Origin: JBBSTY01 sp038235385
GTDB taxonomy: Bacteria > Actinomycetota > Acidimicrobiia > Acidimicrobiales > Acidimicrobilacustridaceae
Length of the DNA stretch: 44,774 nucleotides
Assembly (NCBI GenBank): GCA_038235385.1
Contig: JBBSTY010000011.1
Span: 1 to 44,774 of the forward strand
Direction: 5' to 3'
The notes below the pieces were generated by a model that did not search any database, was not told the origin of the DNA, and saw only the letters and a program-made list of their open reading frames with translations. Below are positions 31,449 through 42,074 of this stretch, piece after piece (position 1 is the first letter of the stretch; every line of letters begins with the position of its first letter). A program made the position numbers and the translations under genes.

Positions 31449-33211
31449 GAACCGTCGTCGTCACCCGCCACGTCGACGACGAAGGGCTGGCCGCCGCGCT
31501 CCGACCACGCACCGAACCGGCCACCGAGGTCGAGGTGACTCCCGGACGCTTCGTCGCCGAGGACGGACCCTTCGAGACCTTCGAGCGCGACGTCGAGATC
31601 GAGAGCGGCACCGATGCGGAGCCGTCGCCGGGCCGGGTGGTGTCGTCGGGGGACCCCGGCCGACGCCACACCGTGACCGAGACCATTCGGTTCGAGTTGG
31701 CCATCCCGGTCTTCGGCTTCGTGTTCGCGCCGCTGGTCGCCCGGGCGGTCCGCTCGCCGCCCGAACCCGGCACCGAGCTCTGGTGGTCACCACCGGACCG
31801 GTTGAACGCGCGCATGTCCACCGTCCTCGGCATCCTCTGCGCGTACTCGATGTTCGCCGGGTACCTCGGGGTGCTGCTCAGCCAGACCAACACCTTCTTC
31901 AAGGCCGACTTCGGATCGACCAACGAGGAGGTGTCCTCGGTGCTCATCGCCGTGCGGGTCGGCGCCTTCCTCGCGCTGTTCATCTCGGCGTTGGCCGACC
32001 GGCGCGGCCGCATCTCGATCCTCCGGTGGACCACGATCGGCGCCATGGTGCTGGCGGCCACCGGCGCCTTCGCTCCCGACCTGTTCTGGCTGGGGACGAG
32101 CCAGACGCTCGCCCGGGCGTGCTCGGCGGGCATCGCCCTGCTGATCACCATCGTCGCCATCGAGGAGATGCCGTCGGGCGCCCGGGCCTTCGCCGTCTCG
32201 ATGATGGCGCTCACCGCCGGGCTCGGTGCCGGCGGTGTCGTGTGCTTCTTGTGGATCGCCGACCTGGCGCCGTGGGCGTGGCGCATCTTCTTCCTCGTCC
32301 CCCTGCTGGCGGTCGTCCCGGCGATCCGACTCGGTCGGCGGCTTCCCGAGACCCGACGTTTCGAGGCCTTCGAGCAGCGTGACCGTTCGGCGGCGCCCGG
32401 TCGGGTGGATCGGCTGACGCGCCACGCGAGGATCGGCCGCTTCGTGATGCTGGGCCTGACCGCGTTCTTCTACAACATCTTCCTGGCGCCCGCGTACTCG
32501 TTCCTGAACGAGTACTTCCGCACCGAGCAGGGGTTCAGCGGCGGCCAGATCACCCTCCTCCAGGTCCTCACCAACGTGCCCGGCGGCATCGCCATCGTCG
32601 TGGGCGGGCGGCTCGCGGACACCTACGGCCGGCGCCTCATCGGCACCATCGGGGTCCTCGGCGGCACCGGGTTCCTGGTGGCCATGTACCTCACCTCGGG
32701 TTGGACGATCTGGCTGTTCGCCGCGCTCGCCACCCTCACCGGCGGCCTCACCATCCCTGCGCTCGGTGTGTACCAGTCCGAGCTGTTCCCCACCGGTTCG
32801 CGCGGGCTGGCCAACGGCGGGCTCGGGCTGCTCGGGGTCCTGGGCAGCGTCGTGGGCCTCCGCGTGGCCGGCGTGCTGTCCCAACCCGACCACCTCGACG
32901 GTTTCGGACCCGTGATGGCCCTGCTGGCGCTGGGCCCGCTCGTCGTGGCCGGCATCGTCGTGTGCTTCTACCCCGAGACGGCCCACACCGAGCTCGAGGT
33001 GCTCAACCCCGGCGACGTGGCCCTGCCCACCGATGCGGACGTCCTCGCCCGCCTCGACGCCGCCTACGAGTCCGATCGCCGCCACCTCTCCGACCCGACG
33101 ATCCCCGCCGACGGCGACTCCGTGGTCGTCGAGCGCGATCCCGTCACGCCGAGCGCCGATCGGGACCCCAGCGGAACCCCGCGACGTGGCCGGTCCGGAC
33201 CAGCCCACTAG
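31445..33211 (+). CDS. MFS transporter with an extra N-terminal region
   Basis: This protein has 588 residues. Residues 1-115 precede the first membrane span of the transporter and contain a strand-rich soluble stretch and a segment that reads like part of an SRPBCC-type or membrane-embedded fold (RFELAIPVFGFVFAPLVARAV). After MSTVLGILCAYSMFAGYLGVLL a standard 12-span MFS core follows, with motif A DRRGRISILRW and the duplicate GRLADTYGRRLIG in the second half. The C-terminal 70 residues are cytoplasmic and acidic. The substrate is unknown. Its start overlaps the preceding small gene by 4 bases. The N-terminal part is in frame and has the same codon bias, so a genuine fusion is likely. Confidence 0.85.
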   Translation: MRTVVVTRHVDDEGLAAALRPRTEPATEVEVTPGRFVAEDGPFETFERDVEIESGTDAEPSPGRVVSSGDPGRRHTVTETIRFELAIPVFGFVFAPLVARAVRSPPEPGTELWWSPPDRLNARMSTVLGILCAYSMFAGYLGVLLSQTNTFFKADFGSTNEEVSSVLIAVRVGAFLALFISALADRRGRISILRWTTIGAMVLAATGAFAPDLFWLGTSQTLARACSAGIALLITIVAIEEMPSGARAFAVSMMALTAGLGAGGVVCFLWIADLAPWAWRIFFLVPLLAVVPAIRLGRRLPETRRFEAFEQRDRSAAPGRVDRLTRHARIGRFVMLGLTAFFYNIFLAPAYSFLNEYFRTEQGFSGGQITLLQVLTNVPGGIAIVVGGRLADTYGRRLIGTIGVLGGTGFLVAMYLTSGWTIWLFAALATLTGGLTIPALGVYQSELFPTGSRGLANGGLGLLGVLGSVVGLRVAGVLSQPDHLDGFGPVMALLALGPLVVAGIVVCFYPETAHTELEVLNPGDVALPTDADVLARLDAAYESDRRHLSDPTIPADGDSVVVERDPVTPSADRDPSGTPRRGRSGPAH

Positions 33212-33214
33212 CAT
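33209..33214 (+). promoter_or_regulatory. -10 box TAGCAT, leaderless promoter of the L,D-transpeptidase gene
   Basis: This box lies partly over the MFS stop codon and ends 8 bases before GTG 33223. Confidence 0.45.
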
Positions 33215-33222
33215 CCCTCCCC

Positions 33223-34149
33223 GTGCCTGACACCCCACCGAACCAGCCGCCGTCCACCGAGCGCGATCCCGGCGCGTCACCCACGGGTTCACGTCGTTCG
33301 CTCATCCTGGTCGCAGGGGCCGTGGCGATCGTCCTGGTCCTCGTCGCGGTGTTCGCCCTCACCCGATCGAGCGACGACGACAAGGTGGCCGGCGGTGTCG
33401 CCGCCGAGACCGTCATCACCACGGCGGGCACCGCCGACCCCGGTACCGCCCCGGCACCCACCGATCCGGCATCGGTGCCCGTCGCCGACGACGTCACCGT
33501 CAACACCCATCCGCTCCCACCGGCACCGTTCCAGGTGGCCACGGCCAAGAACCGCGGCAACCTCGCCATCTTCGACGCACCGAACGCCGCCCCGGCCAGC
33601 CGCTCGCTCCCGAACCCGGTGCTGGTCAACAACGATCCCAACGCTGCGGTTCCCCTGGTGCTGCTCGTTCGCCAGATGGCCCCGGAGCCCGGCTGGGTCG
33701 AGGTGTTCCTCCCGGTGCGCCCGAACGGGAGCACGGGGTTCGTGCAGGCGTCCGACGTCACGCTGACCCCGCACGACTACCACATCGAGGTGACGCTCAG
33801 CACCCACCGGCTCAAGGCGTTCAACGGCGATCAGGTGATCCTCGATGCCCCGATCGCCGCCGCGTCCGCCAACACCCCGACCCCCGGCGGCCTGTACTTC
33901 ACCAACATGTTGCTCCAACCGCCGGACCCCAGTGGACCGTACGGCACCTACGCCTACGGGCTCTCGGGCTACTCCGACACGCTGCAGTCGTTCAACGGCG
34001 GCCCCGGCCAGCTCGGGATCCACGGCACGAACGATCCGGGCAAGATCGGCCAGAACGTCAGCAGCGGGTGCATCCGGCTCAAGAACGAGGACATCGAGAA
34101 GTTGGTCACCGTGCTCCCGCTGGGCGTACCGGTGCAGGTCTTCGCCTGA
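33223..34149 (+). CDS. L,D-transpeptidase (YkuD domain), membrane-anchored
   Basis: This protein has 308 residues. A membrane anchor lies at about residues 25-48 (SLILVAGAVAIVLVLVAVFAL), with no lipobox Cys. A Thr/Pro-rich spacer and an SH3-like middle part (residues about 105-185, NRGNLAIFDAPNAAP) lead to the YkuD domain. The catalytic residues are His267 in IHGTN and Cys283 in SSGCIRL. The enzyme makes 3-3 cross-links in peptidoglycan or attaches proteins to it. Polypeptide length and order match actinobacterial Ldt proteins. GTG 33223 is set by TAGCAT 8 bases upstream. Confidence 0.93.
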   Translation: MPDTPPNQPPSTERDPGASPTGSRRSLILVAGAVAIVLVLVAVFALTRSSDDDKVAGGVAAETVITTAGTADPGTAPAPTDPASVPVADDVTVNTHPLPPAPFQVATAKNRGNLAIFDAPNAAPASRSLPNPVLVNNDPNAAVPLVLLVRQMAPEPGWVEVFLPVRPNGSTGFVQASDVTLTPHDYHIEVTLSTHRLKAFNGDQVILDAPIAAASANTPTPGGLYFTNMLLQPPDPSGPYGTYAYGLSGYSDTLQSFNGGPGQLGIHGTNDPGKIGQNVSSGCIRLKNEDIEKLVTVLPLGVPVQVFA

Positions 34150-34212
34150 TCCGTCGGCGTGTCGCCGTCGGTCAGCGCACCGGACGATCGTCACGACCCA
34201 CCCGGTCGCGGC

Positions 34213-34848
<636 letters not shown>

Positions 34849-34990
34849 CGTCGAAGTCTGGCCCGTCGGCGCCCGGCACGCCCGGCCCACCTGGCGACAC
34901 GAACCGGATCGCCCGCGGCACACGGCCGCAGCGGGGACCGAGCCGCACGAACCGGCGCGAACGCGTGCTGCTCGGCAGGGTCGGTCGGGG

Positions 34991-35731
34991 TCAGCCGAGC
35001 AGGATGCGACGAGCCTCGGTCAGATCGGCGATGCGCTGCGCGGCATCGTCGCGGTCGCCGCCGTGATCGGGATGCGCCTCGATGAGCAGTCGGCGGTACT
35101 GGCGCTGGACGGTCGCCGCCACGGGTCCGGCCGCACGACTCGTCACCGGCGCGCCGTTGGAACCGCCGCTGGCGCCGTTGAGCTCGAGGATCCGCAGCGC
35201 CCACGCCACCGGGTGGCTGAGGGCCTCGGCCGATCGGCTCTGTCCCCGATCGAAGCCGGCCAACGCCGCGACCAGATCGGGGCCGACCGGACCCTGCCAG
35301 CCGATCCCCCGACGGACCGAGCCCATGACCGCCCCCCGCACACGGAGGGGCAGCTGGCCGGCGGCGTACACCGCGCCGAGGACCTGCTGCGCCGGGTCGG
35401 CGCTGGCGTCGTCGAAGGAGAAGCTGAGCTCGTCACCGTGGCCGATCAGACGGTTGCGGGTGCGCTGGAGCCCCACCGTGTCGGTCTGGAACCGGTAGCG
35501 CAGCCGGGGCTGGGGGACGCGCATGCCGTGTTCGAGCTGGGTGGTGAGCTTGGTGAGGTCACCGATGAGGTCGGGATCGATCGCCCCGACGTAGTTGGCC
35601 GCGATCCCGCCGAGCAGGATCCCGCCGAAGCCGGGTGGCGGGTCGACGGGCAGCAACGAGGTGCCGAGCGCCACCCGTCGCGTGGGCGCGACGGGTCGCG
35701 AGTGGTACACCTCCAGCTCGGCCAAGATCAC
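34991..35731 (-). CDS. Protein with C-terminal J-domain
   Basis: This protein has 246 residues. The last 45 residues carry a J-domain core: VQRQYRRLLIEAHPDHGGDRDDAAQRI, with the HPD tripeptide at 220-222 that stimulates Hsp70 ATPase activity. The J-domain is at the C-terminus rather than the N-terminus, as in class C J-proteins. The first 200 residues contain PPGFGGILLGGIAANYVGAIDP and RLRYRFQTDTVGLQRTRNRL, which I cannot place. There is no zinc-finger or Gly/Phe region, so it is not DnaJ. GTG 35731 is backed by TAGCGT 6 bases upstream. It lies between the FtsK-like gene and the hydrolase on the same strand. Confidence 0.83.
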   Translation of the reverse strand: MILAELEVYHSRPVAPTRRVALGTSLLPVDPPPGFGGILLGGIAANYVGAIDPDLIGDLTKLTTQLEHGMRVPQPRLRYRFQTDTVGLQRTRNRLIGHGDELSFSFDDASADPAQQVLGAVYAAGQLPLRVRGAVMGSVRRGIGWQGPVGPDLVAALAGFDRGQSRSAEALSHPVAWALRILELNGASGGSNGAPVTSRAAGPVAATVQRQYRRLLIEAHPDHGGDRDDAAQRIADLTEARRILLG

Positions 35732-35737
35732 TCGGCA

Positions 35738-35743
35738 ACGCTA
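35738..35743 (-). promoter_or_regulatory. -10 box TAGCGT, leaderless promoter of the J-domain gene
   Basis: This minus-strand box ends 6 bases before GTG 35731, so this gene may also be transcribed independently of the FtsK-like gene upstream. Confidence 0.5.
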
Positions 35744-35801
35744 ACCGGGTCGATCCTCGGTCCCGCAGTCGTCCGGGTGATCGTCGTGCGATCGCGTCGG
35801 G

Positions 35802-38800
35802 TCAGGAGATCTCGGCGGCGGCGCGGGGATCGCCCGACGGTGCACCCGGCGCGTGCTCCGGCCCGGCATCGCCGCCCGAGTGGTCCCCGTGACCGAGGAC
35901 GGAGCGGCGGTCGGAACCGACGGTGAGGTCGCGCGGCAGGGAACGGGCCAAGGTCACCATGGTGTCCACCGTCGGCAGCGCGTAGGGACGGAACTTGGTG
36001 AGCCGGCCCGCCGCTTCGTCGTAGAGCAGTCCCTGGTTGGGCCCGAGCGAGCTCGCCGAGCTGCTCTCGACCACCAGGTTGGACTCGTCGGCCGGCTGCT
36101 GGAGCGCCACGCGCAACCCGCAGCCCCGCAGGGTCGCCCGGGTGATGCGCTGCGCCAGCGTCACCGCGGAGTCCGCGCACAGGATCGAGCTCGCGCCGAC
36201 CTCGGGTCCGTCCCGCACGATCCCCTCGAGCACGGCCACCGCGTCGAACTCGTCGTCGTCGCGGATGGACTGGCGACTCTCGAACGCGTCGAGCTCGCTC
36301 GCTCGACCCAGTCCGTTCACGACGAAGAGCAGCGGCGCAGCGGTGTAGTCCCGGGCCAGCGTCCGCCGCTCGATCTCGCTGCGCACGCGTCCCAGCACAT
36401 CGACCAGCTGGTGACCGCGGGCGACGACCACCCGGCCGTGCTCGCGGCCGAGGGCGCGGGCCACCTCGGTGAGTCCGGTCTCGAGCGGCATGAAGTCGAG
36501 GATCACCACGTCGAGGTCGGTGCCGTGGCCGAGCACGATGCTGGTGAGCGCCGAGATCAGCATCCCGTGGATGAGGCGCTCGTCGCGCCCGACCAGCAGC
36601 AGGTTGGCGGACGGCTCCCGTCGCAGGGTGACCTCGACCGGGCCCCCCATCCCGACCGGTTCGCCCAGCCAGAGCCGAGGCTGACGTCGCGAGTGCTGGG
36701 TGTGGGCCGGGGCGCCGAGCTGGCTGAAGATGGAACTGTCCTCGAGCCGGGCGGGGGCGACCGATTCGAAGATCTGGGGGGTACGGGTGAACCCCCGCTC
36801 GTCGGCCTTGCGACGAAGATCGCGCAGGTTGATCCCGCGCTCGTGCTCGGGCATCCACGCAGCTTGGAAGCGGGTCCCCGCACCGGGCTCGCTCCCGACC
36901 ATGGCCAGGACGGCGTCGCCCGCCCGGACGAAGGTGCTGGCGACGGTGTCGTCGGCGCCGAGCACCAGGCGTGACTCGTCGTCGGTCCCGGCCAGCGCGA
37001 TCCGCACCCGCAGCTGATCGAACGTCCGCCGACCGACCCGGGCCAACGGCGCGAACGCGGTGGCCGAGACGACGAAGTGGATGCCGAACGCCGGCCCTTG
37101 GCGCACGAGCACGTCGAGCAACTGCCCAGCCTGATCGACGAGGCGGTCCTCGGCCGAGAACAGCTGGTCGATCCCGTCGATCACCACCACGATCCGGGCG
37201 AGCACGTCCCCGCTCTCGTGCCGGTAGTGCTCGAAACCGGCGCGTTCGCCGCCGAAGGGCGCGAACAGCATCGACCGACGGGTCATCTCGCGCGTCAGGC
37301 TGTCGAGGAGCGACACCCCGAACTCGCGCTCGGCCTCGACGGCGACCACCCGGGCGTGCGGCAGGCCCTCGGTGGCGTAGGTGCCGAACCCGCTCAGGTC
37401 ACCGGGATGGAAGTCGACCAGGTAGAGCAGCAGCTCCTCGGGCGGGTACGTGATCGACATCGCCAGGATGGCGTCGTGGAGGACGGTCGACACCCCCGAA
37501 CCCGTCTCGCCCACGACCAGGGCTCCGGCCCTCGACTGGGAGTCCAGCCAGAGGCTCGTGACCTCTCGTGCCCCGCTGCGGCCGATGAGCGCGCCGACGC
37601 CGCGTGTGGCGTCGCCGGTCCACCAGGTGTCGGGATCGTCGACATCGACCGGGTCGGCCACGTCGGGGAGATCCGTGCGCGACGCCAGCCGGGCACCGTT
37701 GGCGGCCTGGTCGAACACCCGGGCGAGGGTGATGTCCTGACGCCGACCTGCCCGCGCCTCCTCCCCGGTGGTGGTGAGGATGCGTCCGAACAGCGTCGGC
37801 GTGCCATCGTCGGCGAACGGCACCATGTCGGGAGGCCGATCGAGGTCCACGGACCACCGCCCGGCGTCGTCGGTGTCGATCCAGTAGCCGTCTCGGTCAC
37901 CCACCACGCGGTCGAGTCCGGCCACCATGGAGCGCCAACGCGCGCCGTGGGCTCGTGCGGCTCCCGGCCGAGCCACCATGATCGTGTACACCCCGCACCG
38001 TGGGCCGGTCTCGATGATGGTGCGGAGGAGCTCTCGGGCCCGATCGCTGAGCGCCTGGGGGAAGTCGAGCACCACCAGGAAGCGGTACGGCTCGACGGTC
38101 TCGCCCATGGCCTCGTTGAGCTGCTCGACCGACGCGTACTCGCTGCGCAGGCGCTGCTGGATGACCGTCTCGACGTGGCGGTTGATCTCGACCAGCTTCT
38201 CCTCGATCTGCTGCTCGAGCGTGCACACGACGTCGTCGATCAGGTCGCTCCGGTACTCGCCGAGGGCGAGGAAGGGAGCGACGCTCTCCCCGAGGCCCAG
38301 CGGGTCGACGAACGTGAACCGGACGTCGCCGGCCGGAGCCGACGCCAGCAGGCGCAGGACGATCGACCGGACCGCATCGACGGCACGATCCCGATCGCCG
38401 GTGGCGACGTCGATCACCAGTCCCCGTCCACCCGGGAGCTCGAGCAACGACGGGAACCGGAAGCGCTCGACCTGTGGCCGGAAGAACGTCCCGAAGCGGA
38501 TCCACCGCGAGACCCCCGAGAGGGGATCCCAGTCCTCCCAGTGCGCCCAACGCGGGTCGTCCCACGACAGGCCGGAGGGCGGCAGCGCGAGGTCGAGGGC
38601 CTTGATGTCGCGCCGCACCACCGACATGCCGATCTCGTAGCTGGCCCGGGCCTCCTTGCCCTCGGCCTTGAGCTCGTGCTCGGTCTGGGTGATGAGCCGA
38701 CGACGTGCCGCCTCGGCGCTCCCGATGAGGTGCTCGACCCGCAGCGAGGCCTGCTTGAGCAGGTCGCCGATGCGCGTCAGGCGCAGCGCACCGGTGATCC

Positions 38801-39233
38801 CCTTGGCCAGGCGGAGCTCGGATTCGATCTCGGCGACGAGCTGCTCGAACGACACCGTGCGGTCGAGCTCGACCGTGCGGGCCAACGCGTCGTCGAGCAC
38901 GTCGGTGAGCGCCTTGCGCTGGGCGATCTGACGGGCACGGACGGCCAGCAGCTTGAGCCGGTTGATGGCCTCGTCGGCGGTGGCCTGACGCTCCTCGGCC
39001 TCGAGCTCGATGCGGTGACGATCGCGGGCCTGGTCCTCCTTGAGGCTGGCGATGTCGAGCTCGAGCTGGCCGAGGAGGTGGTTGGTCCGGTCGAGCAGTT
39101 CGGTGACGCTCGCCGCCGGCGACGCCGCCAGCAGGTCGATCAGGCTGTCAGGATCGTCACCGACACGACGCGGCAGCGCGACGAGACGTTGTCCTGGGGC
39201 ATCCCGACCCTCGTTGTGATCCGTGCCAGCCAC
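35802..39233 (-). CDS. FtsK/SpoIIIE-like multi-lobe ATPase with degenerate P-loops
   Basis: This protein has 1143 residues. The N-terminal 200 residues are highly charged and helical, likely coiled coil (for example LDIASLKEDQARDRHRIELEAEERQ in part). Three RecA-like lobes of the FtsK/SpoIIIE type follow, near residues 270-450, 560-740 and 870-1040. The second lobe has a P-loop GETGSGVST with Val581 where the catalytic Lys should be, and a Walker B-like VVVIDGID. The first (TGDRDRAV near 281) and third (VGRDER near 880) also lack a P-loop. No membrane span is visible. It is clearly of the family, but hydrolysis is doubtful. The zinc-ribbon gene lies 100 bases upstream and the J-domain gene 70 bases downstream on the same strand. 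The GTG start is used at 39233. Confidence 0.85.
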   Translation of the reverse strand: MAGTDHNEGRDAPGQRLVALPRRVGDDPDSLIDLLAASPAASVTELLDRTNHLLGQLELDIASLKEDQARDRHRIELEAEERQATADEAINRLKLLAVRARQIAQRKALTDVLDDALARTVELDRTVSFEQLVAEIESELRLAKGITGALRLTRIGDLLKQASLRVEHLIGSAEAARRRLITQTEHELKAEGKEARASYEIGMSVVRRDIKALDLALPPSGLSWDDPRWAHWEDWDPLSGVSRWIRFGTFFRPQVERFRFPSLLELPGGRGLVIDVATGDRDRAVDAVRSIVLRLLASAPAGDVRFTFVDPLGLGESVAPFLALGEYRSDLIDDVVCTLEQQIEEKLVEINRHVETVIQQRLRSEYASVEQLNEAMGETVEPYRFLVVLDFPQALSDRARELLRTIIETGPRCGVYTIMVARPGAARAHGARWRSMVAGLDRVVGDRDGYWIDTDDAGRWSVDLDRPPDMVPFADDGTPTLFGRILTTTGEEARAGRRQDITLARVFDQAANGARLASRTDLPDVADPVDVDDPDTWWTGDATRGVGALIGRSGAREVTSLWLDSQSRAGALVVGETGSGVSTVLHDAILAMSITYPPEELLLYLVDFHPGDLSGFGTYATEGLPHARVVAVEAEREFGVSLLDSLTREMTRRSMLFAPFGGERAGFEHYRHESGDVLARIVVVIDGIDQLFSAEDRLVDQAGQLLDVLVRQGPAFGIHFVVSATAFAPLARVGRRTFDQLRVRIALAGTDDESRLVLGADDTVASTFVRAGDAVLAMVGSEPGAGTRFQAAWMPEHERGINLRDLRRKADERGFTRTPQIFESVAPARLEDSSIFSQLGAPAHTQHSRRQPRLWLGEPVGMGGPVEVTLRREPSANLLLVGRDERLIHGMLISALTSIVLGHGTDLDVVILDFMPLETGLTEVARALGREHGRVVVARGHQLVDVLGRVRSEIERRTLARDYTAAPLLFVVNGLGRASELDAFESRQSIRDDDEFDAVAVLEGIVRDGPEVGASSILCADSAVTLAQRITRATLRGCGLRVALQQPADESNLVVESSSASSLGPNQGLLYDEAAGRLTKFRPYALPTVDTMVTLARSLPRDLTVGSDRRSVLGHGDHSGGDAGPEHAPGAPSGDPRAAAEIS

Positions 39234-39333
39234 GCCGTTCCCTGTCCACGTTGGTGACCGCCTCCGAATCCGCCCCCTTCACTGTCGGCACCGACGGCCG
39301 GGGACTGAAGCCGGCCGGCAACATTCGCCCCGA

Positions 39334-40209
<876 letters not shown>

Positions 40210-40304
40210 CGGCGCATGATGTCACGCCGACGGCTCGCACGCCGAGGGCCCTCACCCCCGAGCCGCTCGTGAGGCGAGAACACCTCCGCCGACCGCAAGC
40301 GTGT

Positions 40305-40314
40305 CACGATCGTG
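40305..40314. promoter_or_regulatory. Perfect 10-bp palindrome upstream of the DHA2 exporter
   Basis: CACGATCGTG lies 51 bases before ATG 40366. It could serve as an operator for a repressor of the exporter. The length is near what chance can give, so confidence is modest. Confidence 0.35.
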
Positions 40315-40326
40315 GCGCGCCCGATC

Positions 40327-40347
40327 GCCCCCGCATGGGGCGGGGGC
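40327..40347 (+). promoter_or_regulatory. 8-bp leader hairpin before the exporter ribosome-binding site
   Basis: GCCCCCGC (40327-40334) pairs with GCGGGGGC (40340-40347) around ATGGG. The ribosome-binding site GGAGGA follows at 40355-40360, five bases before the ATG. Confidence 0.4.
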
Positions 40348-40365
40348 AACGACCGGAGGACCCCG

Positions 40366-42000
40366 ATGAAGCGCTGGATGCCATTGCTCGCGCTGGCCAC
40401 CGCCCAGTTCGTCATGGTTCTCGACCAGTCGGTCATGAACGTCTCGATCAGCCAGCTGGTCGCCGACTTCGACACCTCGGTCAGCACCATCCAGGCCGTC
40501 ATCACCCTCTACTGCCTGGTGATGGCCATGTTCATGCTCACCGGCGGGAAGATCGGCGACATCATCGGGCGTCGACGAGCCTTCACCATCGGCCTCGTCA
40601 TCTACGCCTGCGGCTCGGCGATGACGGCACTCGCCCCCACGGTCGCGGTCCTCACGCTCGGCTGGTCCGTCCTCGAGGGCATCGGCGCCGCCCTCGTCCT
40701 CCCCGCGCTCGCTGCGCTCATCGCCGGCAACTTCGAGGGTGCCGAGCGCAAGGCTGCGTACGCCGTCATCGGCGGCGTCGCCGGAGCGGGGATCGCGATC
40801 GGACCCATCCTCGGAGGCTGGGCCACGACCGAGCTGAGTTGGCGGGTGGTGTTCATCGGCGAGGTCGTGCTGGTCCTGTTCATCCTGGCGGTCACGCGGT
40901 TCACCTCGGACGCGCCGATCACCGGACCGAAGCCGCACCTCGATGTCGTCGGTTCGGTCCTCGCCGCGACGGGGCTCGGCGCGTTCGTCCTCGGTGTTCT
41001 GCAGTCGGGCACCTGGGGGTTCCTCGAACCCAAGGACTCCCCCGTCGAGCCGTTCGGGTTCGCCCTCACCCCCTTCGTCATCGGAGCCGGCGCCGCCCTG
41101 ATCTGGGCGTTCCTGCGTTGGCAACGCCACCGCGAGGCGTCGGGCGCCGATCCGCTGGTGCACCTCGACCTGTTGAAGGTGGCGCCCCTGCGGTCCGGGC
41201 TCATCGGGCTCTTCTCCCAGAACCTCATCCTCATGGGCGTGTTCTTCACCATCCCGCTCTACCTGCAACTCGTCCTCGGCCTCGACGCCCTCGAGACCGG
41301 CATCAAGATGCTGCCCGTCTCGATCGCCATGTTCGCGGCCTCTGCGATCGGGTCCCGGCTGTCCGACCGCTTCTCGGTTCGGTCGGTCGTCCGCGCCGGG
41401 CTCTGGTGCACCGTCGTCGCCGCCGTGGCTCTGATGATCGTCATCGATCCCGAGCTCGCCGGCGTGGCGTTCGCGGTGTCGATGGCCCTGCTCGGCATCG
41501 GCATGGGGCTGATGGCATCGCAACTCGGCAACGTCGTGCAGTCGTCGGTCGACGCCTCCGGTCGGGGCGAGGCCGGCGGGCTGCAGTACACCGGCCAGCA
41601 GCTCGGGTCGTCGCTCGGCGTCGCCCTGATCGGCGCGATCGTCATCGCCGGGCTCACCAGCGTGTTCGTCGCCAACATCAACGCAGACGAGCGGATCAGC
41701 GAGGAGGTCGCCGGCCAGATCACCGTGGCGGTCGGGCCCGAGCTCGACTTCGTCTCGTCGTCCCAGATCGAGACCGCCGCCCTGGACGCCGACCTCGACG
41801 CGACCACCGCCGGAGCGATCGCCGACAACTACGAGCAGGCCCAGCTCCAGTCGCTCAAGACCGGCCTGCTCGCCGCCGGGTTCCTCGCCCTCTTCTCACT
41901 CGCCTTCACCGGCGACCTGCCCCACGGCGCGGTCCGCACCGACGGCGACGAACCCGACCCGGACGCGGTCGGCGCCCCGACGGGCGCCGCCGCCGCCTGA
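40366..42000 (+). CDS. MFS transporter, DHA2 family (EmrB/QacA-like)
   Basis: This protein has 544 residues with about 14 membrane spans. It starts with the family hallmark LATAQFVMVLDQSVMNVSIS (motif D1, with the Asp in the first span), then MFS motif A GGKIGDIIGRRRAF, and motif C GIAIGPILGGW in span 5. Such pumps export drugs or hydrophobic compounds by proton antiport. A hydrophilic loop of about 60 residues after span 13 (NINADERISEEVAG onward) is typical of the family. ATG 40366 has the strong ribosome-binding site GGAGGA, and its leader carries two dyad elements. It is divergent from the zinc-ribbon gene; no regulator gene adjoins it. Confidence 0.92.
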   Translation: MKRWMPLLALATAQFVMVLDQSVMNVSISQLVADFDTSVSTIQAVITLYCLVMAMFMLTGGKIGDIIGRRRAFTIGLVIYACGSAMTALAPTVAVLTLGWSVLEGIGAALVLPALAALIAGNFEGAERKAAYAVIGGVAGAGIAIGPILGGWATTELSWRVVFIGEVVLVLFILAVTRFTSDAPITGPKPHLDVVGSVLAATGLGAFVLGVLQSGTWGFLEPKDSPVEPFGFALTPFVIGAGAALIWAFLRWQRHREASGADPLVHLDLLKVAPLRSGLIGLFSQNLILMGVFFTIPLYLQLVLGLDALETGIKMLPVSIAMFAASAIGSRLSDRFSVRSVVRAGLWCTVVAAVALMIVIDPELAGVAFAVSMALLGIGMGLMASQLGNVVQSSVDASGRGEAGGLQYTGQQLGSSLGVALIGAIVIAGLTSVFVANINADERISEEVAGQITVAVGPELDFVSSSQIETAALDADLDATTAGAIADNYEQAQLQSLKTGLLAAGFLALFSLAFTGDLPHGAVRTDGDEPDPDAVGAPTGAAAA

Positions 42001-42025
42001 TCGGCTGAACCGGCGCCCATCCTGA

Positions 42026-42060
42026 GCTTCGGGGGCTTCGGGGGCTTCCGGGGCTTCGGA
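42026..42060. repeat. Tandem 9-mer repeat after the exporter gene
   Basis: There are about four imperfect copies of CTTCGGGGG between the exporter stop and the small ORF. No hairpin with a long stem is present. Confidence 0.75.
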
Positions 42061-42061
42061 C

Positions 42062-42067
42062 TAGCGT
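42062..42067 (+). promoter_or_regulatory. -10 box TAGCGT, leaderless promoter of the 27-residue ORF
   Basis: This box ends 7 bases before GTG 42075, the same geometry as for 13 larger genes in the window, which supports the small ORF as real. Confidence 0.45.
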
Positions 42068-42074
42068 GGCCGGG

